From Lentisphaeria bacterium UBA4640 (GTDB lineage Bacteria; Verrucomicrobiota; Lentisphaeria; Victivallales; UBA1829), in the NCBI GenBank assembly GCA_002405835.1, contig DHMO01000012.1, forward strand, positions 10,980 to 74,979: 64,000 bases of DNA, read 5' to 3'. Each line of letters opens with the position of its first letter. Positions within the stretch are counted from its first letter, which is position 1. The notes under the pieces were generated by a model that worked only from the letters and a program-made list of their open reading frames with translations, searched no databases and was not told the DNA's origin. This document shows, piece by piece, positions 51,879-59,928 of this stretch. The position numbers and the translations under genes are program-made.

Positions 51879-51929
51879 ATACGGGATTCCGCTTCAACCC
51901 AGACAAAACTTTTTTGAAAGATAAAAATT

Positions 51930-53633
51930 ATGACAGCTTCTCAGGACAATACCCCGATCAAGGGCGCTCAAATCGCAATCAAGACACTGGAAAAACTCGG
52001 CGTCGATCTTATTTTCGCCTATCCGGGCGGTCAGGCAATTGAATTTCACCAGGCAATGAAGGATTCTTCCATCCGCGTGATCCTGCCCCGCCATGAACAG
52101 GGCGGCGCATTCGGCGCGGACGGCTATGCGCGCGTCAGCGGCAAGACCGGAGTCTGCATGGCAACCAGCGGACCGGGTGCGACAAACCTCCTCACCGGCA
52201 TCGCCGACGCCTACATGGATTCCATTCCGATGGTTATCATCACCGGTCAGGTCGGAACCCAGTACATCGGCAAGAACGCGTTCCAGGAGACCGACATCAT
52301 CGGCATGACCCGCCCGATTGTGAAACACAGCTATCTCGTTCTCAAGCCCGAGGATATTGTTCCCTCGATTGTGAATGCTTTCTACCTTGCGAACTCCGGC
52401 CGTCCGGGTCCGGTTCTGATTGATATTCCGAAAGATGTTCAGCAGGCGAAACTGCCGTTCGTCTTCGATCCGAAGCCGACGGTCAAGGCATACTCCGTTC
52501 CGGGTGCGCCGAAGCCGGAGGAGATCGAAGCCATCCGTGCGGCAATCGCGAAATCCGAGCGTCCGTGCATCTATGCGGGCGGCGGAATCATCGCTTCCGG
52601 CGCGGCGAAGGAACTCACAGAGTTTGCGGAAAAATATGACATCCCCGTCGTTACAACCCTGATGGGCGTCGGCGCGATCCCTGAAGATCATCCGCTCTCG
52701 CTCAAATGGCTCGGAATGCACGGAACCTTCTATGCAAACTACGCGGCGAACGAAAGCGACCTGCTGCTGGCGTTCGGTGCACGGTTTGACGACCGCGTCA
52801 CCGGACCCGTCGCCTCGTTTGCGAAAGACGCGAAAATCGTTCACGTCGATATCGACATTTCTGAAATCAATAAAAACGTCCGCGCCGACATTGGTGTTGT
52901 CGCCAACATCCGCGATGTCCTGGTCGAGCTCAACAAGGAGCCGGTGAAGAAGGAACGTCCGGCTTGGAAGACTGCAATCCGCATGTGGAAGAAACAGCAT
53001 CCGCTTTCCTACAGAAAGGAAGAGGGATACCTCAAGCCGCAGAGCGTTGTGGAAGAGATCTGCCGCCAGACCAACGGCGAAGCGGTGATTGTTCCGGGCG
53101 TCGGTCAGCATCAGATGTGGGCTGCGCAGTTCTACACATTCAAATATCCGCGTCAGCTGCTTACCTCCGGCGGACTCGGTTCAATGGGATTCGGACTTCC
53201 CGCCGCGATGGGCGCAAAGCTCGCCGCTCCCGATAAAACTGTTATCAACATCGACGGCGACGGTTCGTTCCAGATGAATATTCAGGAGCTCGGAACCCTC
53301 TTTGCGGAAGAGATTCCGGTCAAGATGGTTGTGCTGAACAACCAGCACCTCGGCATGGTGGCACAGTGGGAAGACCGCTTCTACGGAAGCAGACGCGGCA
53401 ACACAGACCTCACAATCAAGAACAACCGTCCGTATCCCGATTTCGTGACCATTGCGAAGGGCTACGAGATCCCCGGACGCGAAGTCTGGTCCGAAGAGGA
53501 ACTCCCCGACGCCATCCGCGAAATGCTCGAAGCGAAGGGGCCGTTCATCCTCGACTGCCACACCTTCTATCATGACCACGTGCTCCCGATGATTCCTCCG
53601 GGCAAGACCTACAAGGACATTCTGACCGAATGA
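51930..53633 (+). CDS. ilvB: acetolactate synthase large subunit
   Basis: A 567-aa ThDP- and FAD-dependent enzyme making acetolactate or acetohydroxybutyrate for Val, Leu and Ile synthesis. FAYPGGQAIEFHQA, RHEQGGAFGADGYARVSGKTGVCMATSGPGATN (with the ThDP-activating Glu in HEQ), QVGTQYIGKNAFQETD, FGARFDDRVTG and the ThDP/Mg site IDGDGSFQMNIQEL are all present. The ribosome site is A-rich and weak (GAAAGATAAAAATT). No small subunit (ilvN) follows; bioF overlaps the stop (ATGA). Expression is probably governed by the tandem leader upstream. Confidence 0.96.
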   Translation: MTASQDNTPIKGAQIAIKTLEKLGVDLIFAYPGGQAIEFHQAMKDSSIRVILPRHEQGGAFGADGYARVSGKTGVCMATSGPGATNLLTGIADAYMDSIPMVIITGQVGTQYIGKNAFQETDIIGMTRPIVKHSYLVLKPEDIVPSIVNAFYLANSGRPGPVLIDIPKDVQQAKLPFVFDPKPTVKAYSVPGAPKPEEIEAIRAAIAKSERPCIYAGGGIIASGAAKELTEFAEKYDIPVVTTLMGVGAIPEDHPLSLKWLGMHGTFYANYAANESDLLLAFGARFDDRVTGPVASFAKDAKIVHVDIDISEINKNVRADIGVVANIRDVLVELNKEPVKKERPAWKTAIRMWKKQHPLSYRKEEGYLKPQSVVEEICRQTNGEAVIVPGVGQHQMWAAQFYTFKYPRQLLTSGGLGSMGFGLPAAMGAKLAAPDKTVINIDGDGSFQMNIQELGTLFAEEIPVKMVVLNNQHLGMVAQWEDRFYGSRRGNTDLTIKNNRPYPDFVTIAKGYEIPGREVWSEEELPDAIREMLEAKGPFILDCHTFYHDHVLPMIPPGKTYKDILTE

Positions 53634-54793
53634 GCGCGCCCGTTCTTGATATGATCCGGGCGCGGATGGACGATATCCGCGCCAAAGGGCGTCTGCGCAC
53701 GCTCCGCGCGGTGAACCGCATTTCTCCGCGCGAGTGTGAAATCGACGGCAAGCGTCTGATTGATTTCTCTTCCAACGACTACATGGGGCTTTCCATGCGT
53801 CCCGAGCTCATGGGGGGGGCGATTGAGTGGACCCGTCGTTTCGGAACCGGGTCGGGCGCGTCGCGTCTGATTTCCGGAACCAGCGGAGCCGCTCTCGAAC
53901 TTGAAGCGAAGATCGCGGAGTGGAAAGGTTTTGAGAGCGCACTGATTCTGAGCTCCGGCTATTCGGCGAATCTCGGAGTCATTTCCGCGCTTGCGAACAA
54001 GAATACCGCCATTTTCGCAGACAAGCTCAATCATGCAAGCATCAACACCGGCTGTCTGCTTTCTCAGGCGGAATTCAAGCGTTACCGCCATTCCGACATG
54101 AACCATCTGCGCCGCCTGATTGCGAACACGCCGAATGAAATGAAACTTCTCGCTTCGGATACCGTGTTCAGCATGGACGGTGATGTCGCTCCGCTTGAGG
54201 AACTGCACAAAATCGCGCGGGAAGCAAACGCCATGATCTTCCTTGACGACGCTCACGGAACCGGAGTCGCCGGACGCGGGGGCAAAGGGTACGCGTCGCC
54301 GGAAAACTGCGATGTTTCGCTTGCCACGTTCAGCAAGGCTGTCGGTTCCTCCGGCGGCTGTCTGCTTTCGACAAATGAAGTGCGCGAATATCTGATCAAC
54401 ACCTGCTCCCCGTTCATTTTCAGTACTGCGATGCCGCCTTCGACGCTCGGCGCGATTTCGGCTGCGGTTGATCTGCTCCGTTCTGCGGAAATGGATGAGG
54501 CGCGGGCGCATCTGCACGAAATTTCCGCCTATGCGCGACAGGCGGTTCACGACCTCGGTTATGCGTGCGGCAATTCGGAAACGATGATTATTCCGGTCAT
54601 TATCGGCGATCCGCTGGCAACGGTGGAAGTCTCGAAGGCTCTGTACAATGCCGGTTTCCTTGCGCTTGCCGTGCGTCCGCCGACCGTTCCGGAAGGCACA
54701 TCGCGTCTGCGTGTTTCGCTCAACGCCTCGCATACCCGCGAAGATGTGGAGCGTTTCATCGATGCTCTCGCACAGATAAAAAAAGGATTGTAA
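53630..54793 (+). CDS. bioF: 8-amino-7-oxononanoate synthase
   Basis: A 387-aa PLP enzyme condensing pimeloyl thioester and alanine in biotin synthesis. FSSNDYMGLS, GSGASRLISGTS, FSMDGDVAPLEE, DDAHGTGVAG, the PLP lysine in TFSKAVGSSGG (about 236) and RPPTVPEGTSRLRVSL match BioF closely. A related oxoamine synthase (Kbl, SptC) remains possible, because no other bio gene is nearby. Its start overlaps the ilvB stop, so the two are translated together, an unusual pairing. Confidence 0.85.
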   Translation: MSAPVLDMIRARMDDIRAKGRLRTLRAVNRISPRECEIDGKRLIDFSSNDYMGLSMRPELMGGAIEWTRRFGTGSGASRLISGTSGAALELEAKIAEWKGFESALILSSGYSANLGVISALANKNTAIFADKLNHASINTGCLLSQAEFKRYRHSDMNHLRRLIANTPNEMKLLASDTVFSMDGDVAPLEELHKIAREANAMIFLDDAHGTGVAGRGGKGYASPENCDVSLATFSKAVGSSGGCLLSTNEVREYLINTCSPFIFSTAMPPSTLGAISAAVDLLRSAEMDEARAHLHEISAYARQAVHDLGYACGNSETMIIPVIIGDPLATVEVSKALYNAGFLALAVRPPTVPEGTSRLRVSLNASHTREDVERFIDALAQIKKGL

Positions 54794-54794
54794 C

Positions 54795-55604
54795 ATGTTC
54801 AAAGGTATCAGCAACTGCTGGCCGCAGGGGAAAAAGAAAGCTCTTACCCTCAGCTACGATGACGGCAACATTGCCGACCGCCGTCTGGTTCAGATCTTCA
54901 ACAAAAACAATCTCAAAGCGACCTTTCATCTGAATTCCGGTTTGATGCTGGACGAGGAGAGCTGGCGCATTTCCAGACACGAGGTCAAGGACCTTTACGC
55001 CGGTCATGAAGTCGCGGTTCACTCGCTGACACATCCGTTTCTCGACCGCTGCCCGAAAGACGTTATGCTGACGGAGGTCCTTGAGGACCGCCGCAATCTG
55101 GAGCGTCTCTGCGGCTATTCCGTCCGCGGCATGTCCTATCCGATGGGAACTTACAACGAAGATGTTCTGACCGCACTTCGCGCATCCGGCATTGTATATT
55201 CCAGAACCGTGGAGGCAACGCGCAGTTTTGCTCTTCCGCAGGATTTCCTGCGGTGGCATCCGACGGCGCACCAGTCGCACGGGATTCTGGAGCTTGCAGA
55301 TCAGTTCCTCGGACGGAATTATTCCCTGGATCTCTTCTATCTCTGGGGGCACAGCTTTGAATATGACCGTGAATCCGCACCGGTGACCTGGAATCTGATC
55401 GAAGAGTTCTGCGAAAAGATGTCCGGCAACGACGCCATCTGGTACGCCACGAACATTGAGATTTACGACTATGTCATGGCGCAGCGGAGCCTTTATTTCT
55501 CCGTGGACAAGGATCGCGTGACGAACCCGTCGGCGCTTTCCGTGTGGCTTCTTGCGGGTGGAGTTCCGGTGGAAATTCCGGGCGGGACGACAAAAACGCT
55601 ATAA
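54795..55604 (+). CDS. polysaccharide-deacetylase-like protein (NodB fold)
   Basis: A 269-aa protein with no signal peptide. LTLSYDDGNIADRRL (about 18-32) carries the Asp pair of the NodB motif 1; HEVAVHSLTHPFL holds the His residues of motif 2; RGMSYPMGTYNEDV and FYLWGHSFE correspond to later motifs. It should remove N- or O-acetyl groups from a carbohydrate, but, being cytoplasmic, its substrate is probably small. The start lies 1 bp after the bioF stop, with AAGGA inside the end of bioF, so it is the third gene of the ilvB operon. Confidence 0.85.
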   Translation: MFKGISNCWPQGKKKALTLSYDDGNIADRRLVQIFNKNNLKATFHLNSGLMLDEESWRISRHEVKDLYAGHEVAVHSLTHPFLDRCPKDVMLTEVLEDRRNLERLCGYSVRGMSYPMGTYNEDVLTALRASGIVYSRTVEATRSFALPQDFLRWHPTAHQSHGILELADQFLGRNYSLDLFYLWGHSFEYDRESAPVTWNLIEEFCEKMSGNDAIWYATNIEIYDYVMAQRSLYFSVDKDRVTNPSALSVWLLAGGVPVEIPGGTTKTL

Positions 55605-55619
55605 AAGCGGAAAAAGAGC

Positions 55620-55647
55620 TTGCATTTCACGAAAGACGTGCTAAATT
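55620..55647 (+). promoter_or_regulatory. promoter of rpsO
   Basis: TTGCAT (55620-55625), 16 bp, TAAATT (55642-55647), just after the deacetylase stop. The transcript would have about a 45-nt leader with an A-rich site (AGAAAGATAAAAACAAG) before rpsO. Confidence 0.55.
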
Positions 55648-55700
55648 AAGGCTCTTATAAAATTAGAGTTTTAACCAAACTTCAGAAAGATAAAAACAAG

Positions 55701-55970
55701 ATGGAAAAAGCTGTAAAGACCGAAATCATCGGAAAGTTCGCCCGTAAAGAAGGCGATACCGGATCCCCGGAAGTCCAGATTGCACTTCTCTCGAAGCGCA
55801 TCGCTGAAATCACGGAGCACATGCGCTCCCACAAGAAAGACCACAGCACCCGTAAAGGACTGCTCGCAATGGTCAGCAAGCGCAAACGTCTCCTCAAGTA
55901 TCTCAGCTCCGAGAATCATGAGAAGTTCGTTGCCATCTCTGCAGAGCTCGGCATCCGCGGACAGAAGTAA
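55701..55970 (+). CDS. rpsO: ribosomal protein S15
   Basis: An 89-aa protein of standard S15 length. DTGSPEVQIALLSKRIAEITEHMRSHKKDHSTRKGLLAMVSKRKRLLKYL is the S15 core (read in part here), with the conserved HxxHxKDHxxRxGL segment that binds 16S rRNA. A component of the small-subunit platform. The A-rich leader lacks a strong AGGAG; S15 genes are often autoregulated through their leader, but no pseudoknot was worked out here. A terminator follows at 55997. Confidence 0.97.
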   Translation: MEKAVKTEIIGKFARKEGDTGSPEVQIALLSKRIAEITEHMRSHKKDHSTRKGLLAMVSKRKRLLKYLSSENHEKFVAISAELGIRGQK

Positions 55971-55996
55971 TCATCCGATTGCTTTCCCGATACTCG

Positions 55997-56026
55997 AAAC
56001 CACCGGAATCTCCGGTGGTTTTTGAG
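55997..56026. terminator. bidirectional terminator rpsO / AraC
   Basis: AAACCACCGGA (55997-56007) and TCCGGTGGTTT (56011-56021) with a 3-nt loop. Further T residues follow on the plus strand. It separates the convergent rpsO and AraC genes. Confidence 0.85.
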
Positions 56027-56035
56027 TTTTAAAGA

Positions 56036-56899
56036 TTAGAGATTTTTCCCGAATTTCAACTCAAAGCCCGCCGCGTAGCGATGCTGGCGCCATGCGCTCG
56101 GCGAACATGCGTTGAGACGGCGGAAGAAGCGGGAAAAATTGTACTCGTTGGAGAATTCGAGCCGCTCCGCGATTTCCTTGATCGAAAAGTTTGTGGAGGT
56201 CAGCAGATTTTTCGCGCGCATGGAGAGTTCCGCATTGAGCATATCGCGCAGAGTCATTTTGAAATCCGCCCGGAACATCCGGCTGAGTTTGTCATACGAA
56301 CAGTTCTGAACACAGGCAATCTCTTCCATTGTGGTCTGCGCGGTCGCCTCGTTCCGGATATAGTCGATGAGTCTTGCGTATTTGATGAGTCCTCCGCAGA
56401 AATCCATGTAGGAGAGGCTCGGTTTCATTTCGTGCAGCAGCCGGATGAGAATTTGCTGGCGCAGCGATTCAAACTGAAAGAAATTTTCCCACGATGGCTC
56501 TCCCGAGTAGGCGTCCGCAAGCATCTGAAAGAACTGCGGGGAGGGCTTGAATTCAACAAGGTTTCTGTTTGACGCAAAGAGATCAAGACCGGGCAGCAGG
56601 TCGATCTGGAATTCCATTGCATAGAGTTCGAGGTCTGCAGGGAAGTTCTGTTCAACGGAAACGTCTTTCGGAATGAAATAAGCGTATCCGGGGACAAGAT
56701 CGAGTTTCTTTCCGTTTTCGACTTGCCGGAGGAATCCGTTTCCGGCGCGGATGCAGAAGAGACGGTTCCCTTTCCGGGCGTCGGTTCCGTGCCAGTCCGG
56801 CTTTGTCAGATTGAAGACTCTGAGCTGCCAGCGCAGATTGCTGGAAATGATCTCCCAGTCTCCCCGATGTGTTTTCCGATGAGAAAATTCGTCCGCCAT
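56036..56899 (-). CDS. AraC-family regulator
   Basis: The start at 56899 (MADEFSHRKTHRGDW, 287 aa) has GAAGGTG ahead; the ATG at 56950 has none. N-terminal cupin (residues of about 30-130: FCIRAGNGFLRQVENGK, YAYFIPKDVSVEQNF) and C-terminal helix-turn-helix pair (MEEIACVQNCSYDKLSRMFRA, IKEIAERLEFSNEYNFSRFFRRL). Promoter on the minus strand: TTGCAA, 16 bp, TATATT (near 56923-56948). It is divergent from the GntR-SBP regulator and the sugar operon at 57191-64000, which it may activate. Confidence 0.9.
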   Translation of the reverse strand: MADEFSHRKTHRGDWEIISSNLRWQLRVFNLTKPDWHGTDARKGNRLFCIRAGNGFLRQVENGKKLDLVPGYAYFIPKDVSVEQNFPADLELYAMEFQIDLLPGLDLFASNRNLVEFKPSPQFFQMLADAYSGEPSWENFFQFESLRQQILIRLLHEMKPSLSYMDFCGGLIKYARLIDYIRNEATAQTTMEEIACVQNCSYDKLSRMFRADFKMTLRDMLNAELSMRAKNLLTSTNFSIKEIAERLEFSNEYNFSRFFRRLNACSPSAWRQHRYAAGFELKFGKNL

Positions 56900-56992
56900 G
56901 CCGCACCTTCTTTTCCGACAATATAGTTCTCCGCGGAAAAATTGCAACATTGTTTTTCCATAAAATCGCGGAATCCTTTCTTTTTGTATTTA

Positions 56993-57127
56993 ACATTGTC
57001 AATTGCTTTTTTTCTGCTTTCAAGTGAAAATGATATTTATTTGTTTCTTTGATTTACGGTTCGGAAATTTTAAAAATTGATTTTTTTACAGAAATGCTAT
57101 TGACATTGTCATTTTAAATGCTATTTT
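56993..57127 (+). promoter_or_regulatory. promoter and candidate operators of the GntR-SBP operon
   Basis: TTGACA (57100-57105), 16 bp, TATTTT (57122-57127). TGACATTGTCA (57101-57111) is a palindrome on the -35 box, and ACATTGTCA recurs at 56993-57001. The word AATGCTATT is also repeated at 57093 and 57117. These are candidate sites for the GntR domain of the first gene. Confidence 0.5.
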
Positions 57128-57190
57128 ATTTCAGAAGAGAACAGCAGAAGGCTGTTGTCCGGAGAAAATTGTTTTTTAAGGAATCGCACA

Positions 57191-58480
57191 ATGTCAGACA
57201 AACTGCAGAATGCGCGTGAATATATTTTGCGGAACATTGAATCCGCTGAATTCAAAGGCGGACAGAAACTGCCGTCCGCCCGTGACCTTGCCGAACAGAC
57301 CGGCATTTCGTTTACGATTATGCAGATGGCGTTCAATACGCTGATTGCGGATGGAATCCTCACCAGCGGGGTTTCGCGGCAGGGAACAAGGGTCCGGAAA
57401 GACTGGGCGGAGCGGATTCTTCCGAACAGTTTTCTGACGTTCCGTCCGATCTGGGAGAATCTTTTCCGCGACAGAATACATCCGCAGGTTCCGGAACTTT
57501 TTGATATCAAGGCATTCCATTTCGGTTCCTGCGAAGTCCGCGTTTCGAGCGAAGCGGTTGCCAAGCAGCAGGAATATCTTGACCTCTCGGAATTTTTTGA
57601 GTCGGAATTTCCCGACAGAAGCGATTTTTTCAATGCGCAGATTGAGCAGTTCCGCTCTCATGACGGACGGCTTTATGCATTGCCGCTCATGTTTTCACCG
57701 TGGGCGTTCTGCTGCGATGAGGAACTGTTCCGGAAGTGCGGATGTCCGCTTCCGGAACCGGACTGGACATGGGATGATTTTCTTGCGCTTCTGCGTTCTC
57801 TGCACGGCAAACTGCCGCCGCAGCAGGTGCTTGCAAGTTCAAAGGATCCGACCCGCTGGCTGATTTATCTGACGCATCTGGGCGGACGGATTTTCGAATG
57901 TCATGAGGGCGGATACAAAGCGGTTCTCAACACACCTGAAACGCTGACAGCCTTGCAGAAGCTGCAGGAACTCTACCACATTCTGCCGCGTCCGGAACAG
58001 TGTGCGGAACGCTGTGCGCTGCAGCTGTGCACGCGTCAGGATATTCTTTCGTATTCCATGAAAGGAAAATTTCTGCCGCTGCCGCATGTCTCAGGCGGAG
58101 AGAATTTCTCGCTGATGGCGGGTGATCTGCTCTGTATCCGCCGGACCGTCAACAATTTTGACACAGTGCGCAAGATTATCCGCTCTGTTTATTCGCCGGA
58201 ACTTCAGCAGGAGATCGGAAGACGGCGTTACGGCATTCCGATCCGGAAGAGCGCGGCGATTCAAAGTTTTGCGGAAAACGATCCGCAGGACCGGATTTTC
58301 TTTCCGCAGATGTTCCGTATTGCCGCGACTCCGCACTATGCCTGGGGAATGGTGAACGGGTTGATCCAGGAGGCAATGTCCGGTTTCCTTTACTCCGCCC
58401 GGACGCCTCAGGACTTTGTTGATGAATTGAATCCTGTATTGCAGGCAATCATAAAATACACACCCGAAACAAAAAAATAA
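57191..58480 (+). CDS. GntR winged helix fused to a solute-binding-protein domain
   Basis: The start at 57191 (MSDKLQNAREYILRN, 429 aa) has AAGGAA ahead; there is no signal peptide. Residues 1-75 form a GntR helix-turn-helix (GGQKLPSARDLAEQTGISFTIMQMAFNTLIADGIL, then SRQGTRVRK). From about 100 to 429 the sequence follows ABC sugar-binding proteins (SBP_bac_1): YALPLMFSPWAFCCDEELFRKCG, WTWDDFLALLRSL, LNTPETLTALQKLQELY and GIPIRKSAAIQSFA. It appears to be a one-component sensor in which a type II binding-protein fold, normally periplasmic, reports a cytoplasmic sugar. First gene of the operon. Confidence 0.85.
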   Translation: MSDKLQNAREYILRNIESAEFKGGQKLPSARDLAEQTGISFTIMQMAFNTLIADGILTSGVSRQGTRVRKDWAERILPNSFLTFRPIWENLFRDRIHPQVPELFDIKAFHFGSCEVRVSSEAVAKQQEYLDLSEFFESEFPDRSDFFNAQIEQFRSHDGRLYALPLMFSPWAFCCDEELFRKCGCPLPEPDWTWDDFLALLRSLHGKLPPQQVLASSKDPTRWLIYLTHLGGRIFECHEGGYKAVLNTPETLTALQKLQELYHILPRPEQCAERCALQLCTRQDILSYSMKGKFLPLPHVSGGENFSLMAGDLLCIRRTVNNFDTVRKIIRSVYSPELQQEIGRRRYGIPIRKSAAIQSFAENDPQDRIFFPQMFRIAATPHYAWGMVNGLIQEAMSGFLYSARTPQDFVDELNPVLQAIIKYTPETKK

Positions 58481-58490
58481 GGAGTTGTCA

Positions 58491-59891
58491 ATGAAGTCGG
58501 AGCGGCATGAAACAAACGCGGCGCAGCATTCGCCGAAAGTATGGAAAACCGGAACCCTGGTTTACACAACCGCGGGGTTGGCAATGCTGTTTCTCTGGCT
58601 TCTCTGGGGCGATTTCACATGGGCGATGAAGGATCGCGCTGTCGGTCCTTCCGCAACGCTTCTGATCAAACAGATCGGCGTGTCGGATTTTCTTTACGCG
58701 CTGATCGTCATTGCATTTCCGAACTTCACCAACATCATTCTGGGGCCGGTCATCAGCTATCTTTCGGACCGCCACCGCGGACCGTACGGACGCCGGATAC
58801 CGTTTCTTGCGTTCACGACTCCGTTCATCGTGCTGGGGCTCTACGGACTCGGATTGACGCCATGGCTCGGTGGCGAGCTGCATGAGCTGTTCCCCTGTCT
58901 GAGTCTGCACGGCGGACGCCTTGTCGTGTTCTGCATTTCGTGGGTTCTGCTGGATTTCGGAACCACTCTGGCGGGGGCTCTGTTCAATGCACTGGTCAAT
59001 GATGTTGTTCCCCGCGAGCTGCTTGGAAGATTTTACGGACTTTTCCGGATGATCAGTCTGGGGGCGGGAGTGGTCTTCAACTTCTTCCTGCTGAAGGAGG
59101 TGGAGCATTATGTCATGCCGATTTTCATCGGAATCGGGACTCTGTACGGACTCGGCTTGCTGTGTCTGTGTCTGAAAGTGAAGGAGGGAAGCTATCCGCC
59201 GCCGGAAACGGAGGAGGGCGAAGCCAATCAGAGCAAACGTTCGCAGGCTGTCAAAGTCTGGCGTGCAGCGCTGACCTATCTGCGGCAGAGTTTTTCGCTC
59301 GGCTATTACCGGAAAATCATGCTGGCGCAGACACTGCTCATTTTGGTGTTCGGTCCGGTCAACGGCTTTTCAATCATCTATGCGGGCAAGCTGGGAATCG
59401 GGATGGATAAATACGGACTTTATATCGCGGTTACTTATGCCTGTTCCTTTGCGCTGAGCTACTTTCTCGGTATGCTGGCGGACCGCTACAATCCGCTGCG
59501 CACGGGCGGAGTGTGTCTGGGTCTGTATGCCGCCTTGATGATTTCCAGCTGGTTTCTGCTCTGCAATCCGGCGGCGTTCGGTCCGGTTCTAATTCTGCAC
59601 GGCGTCGTTTCCGGCAGCTGCATGACGCTGACCGCTTCGCTTCAGCAGAGGCTTTTTCCTCGGGAGCTGTTTGCGCAGTTCGCCTCGGCAACCGGCATTA
59701 TCGCTTCCGTCGCAAACATGCTGCTGATTCCTGTCATAGGGAAGCTGCTGGATCTGCTCAACAACAATTACCGCTGTCTCTTCCCGATCGGCGCTCTGCT
59801 GGCTTTGAGCGGAGTTGCGGTCCTGTGGTCGCTTTCGCGCGACTATGCGCGTTACGGCGGCGACAAGGCGTATCAGGCTCCGAAGATTTAA
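58491..59891 (+). CDS. MFS transporter, glycoside/sugar type
   Basis: The start at 58491 (MKSERHETNAAQ, 466 aa) has AAGGAG 6 bp ahead; a TTG two codons earlier is less likely. About twelve transmembrane helices. The loop SDRHRGPYGRRIPFL between helices 2 and 3 matches the glycoside-pentoside-hexuronide and sucrose-transporter groups of the major facilitator superfamily. A central cytoplasmic loop is rich in charge (PPETEEGEANQSKRSQ). It probably imports the di- or oligosaccharides made by the enzymes downstream. The stop of the regulator gene is 10 bp ahead. Confidence 0.9.
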   Translation: MKSERHETNAAQHSPKVWKTGTLVYTTAGLAMLFLWLLWGDFTWAMKDRAVGPSATLLIKQIGVSDFLYALIVIAFPNFTNIILGPVISYLSDRHRGPYGRRIPFLAFTTPFIVLGLYGLGLTPWLGGELHELFPCLSLHGGRLVVFCISWVLLDFGTTLAGALFNALVNDVVPRELLGRFYGLFRMISLGAGVVFNFFLLKEVEHYVMPIFIGIGTLYGLGLLCLCLKVKEGSYPPPETEEGEANQSKRSQAVKVWRAALTYLRQSFSLGYYRKIMLAQTLLILVFGPVNGFSIIYAGKLGIGMDKYGLYIAVTYACSFALSYFLGMLADRYNPLRTGGVCLGLYAALMISSWFLLCNPAAFGPVLILHGVVSGSCMTLTASLQQRLFPRELFAQFASATGIIASVANMLLIPVIGKLLDLLNNNYRCLFPIGALLALSGVAVLWSLSRDYARYGGDKAYQAPKI

Positions 59892-59928
59892 CCCGTTGCA
59901 CATAAACAAAGACAAGGAGGGATTTCGC

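Noticed and set aside
51588..51929. T-box riboswitch or intrinsic attenuator before ilvB
   Set aside because: No T-box consensus, no specifier-loop layout, and neither GC-rich stem is followed by a T-tract.
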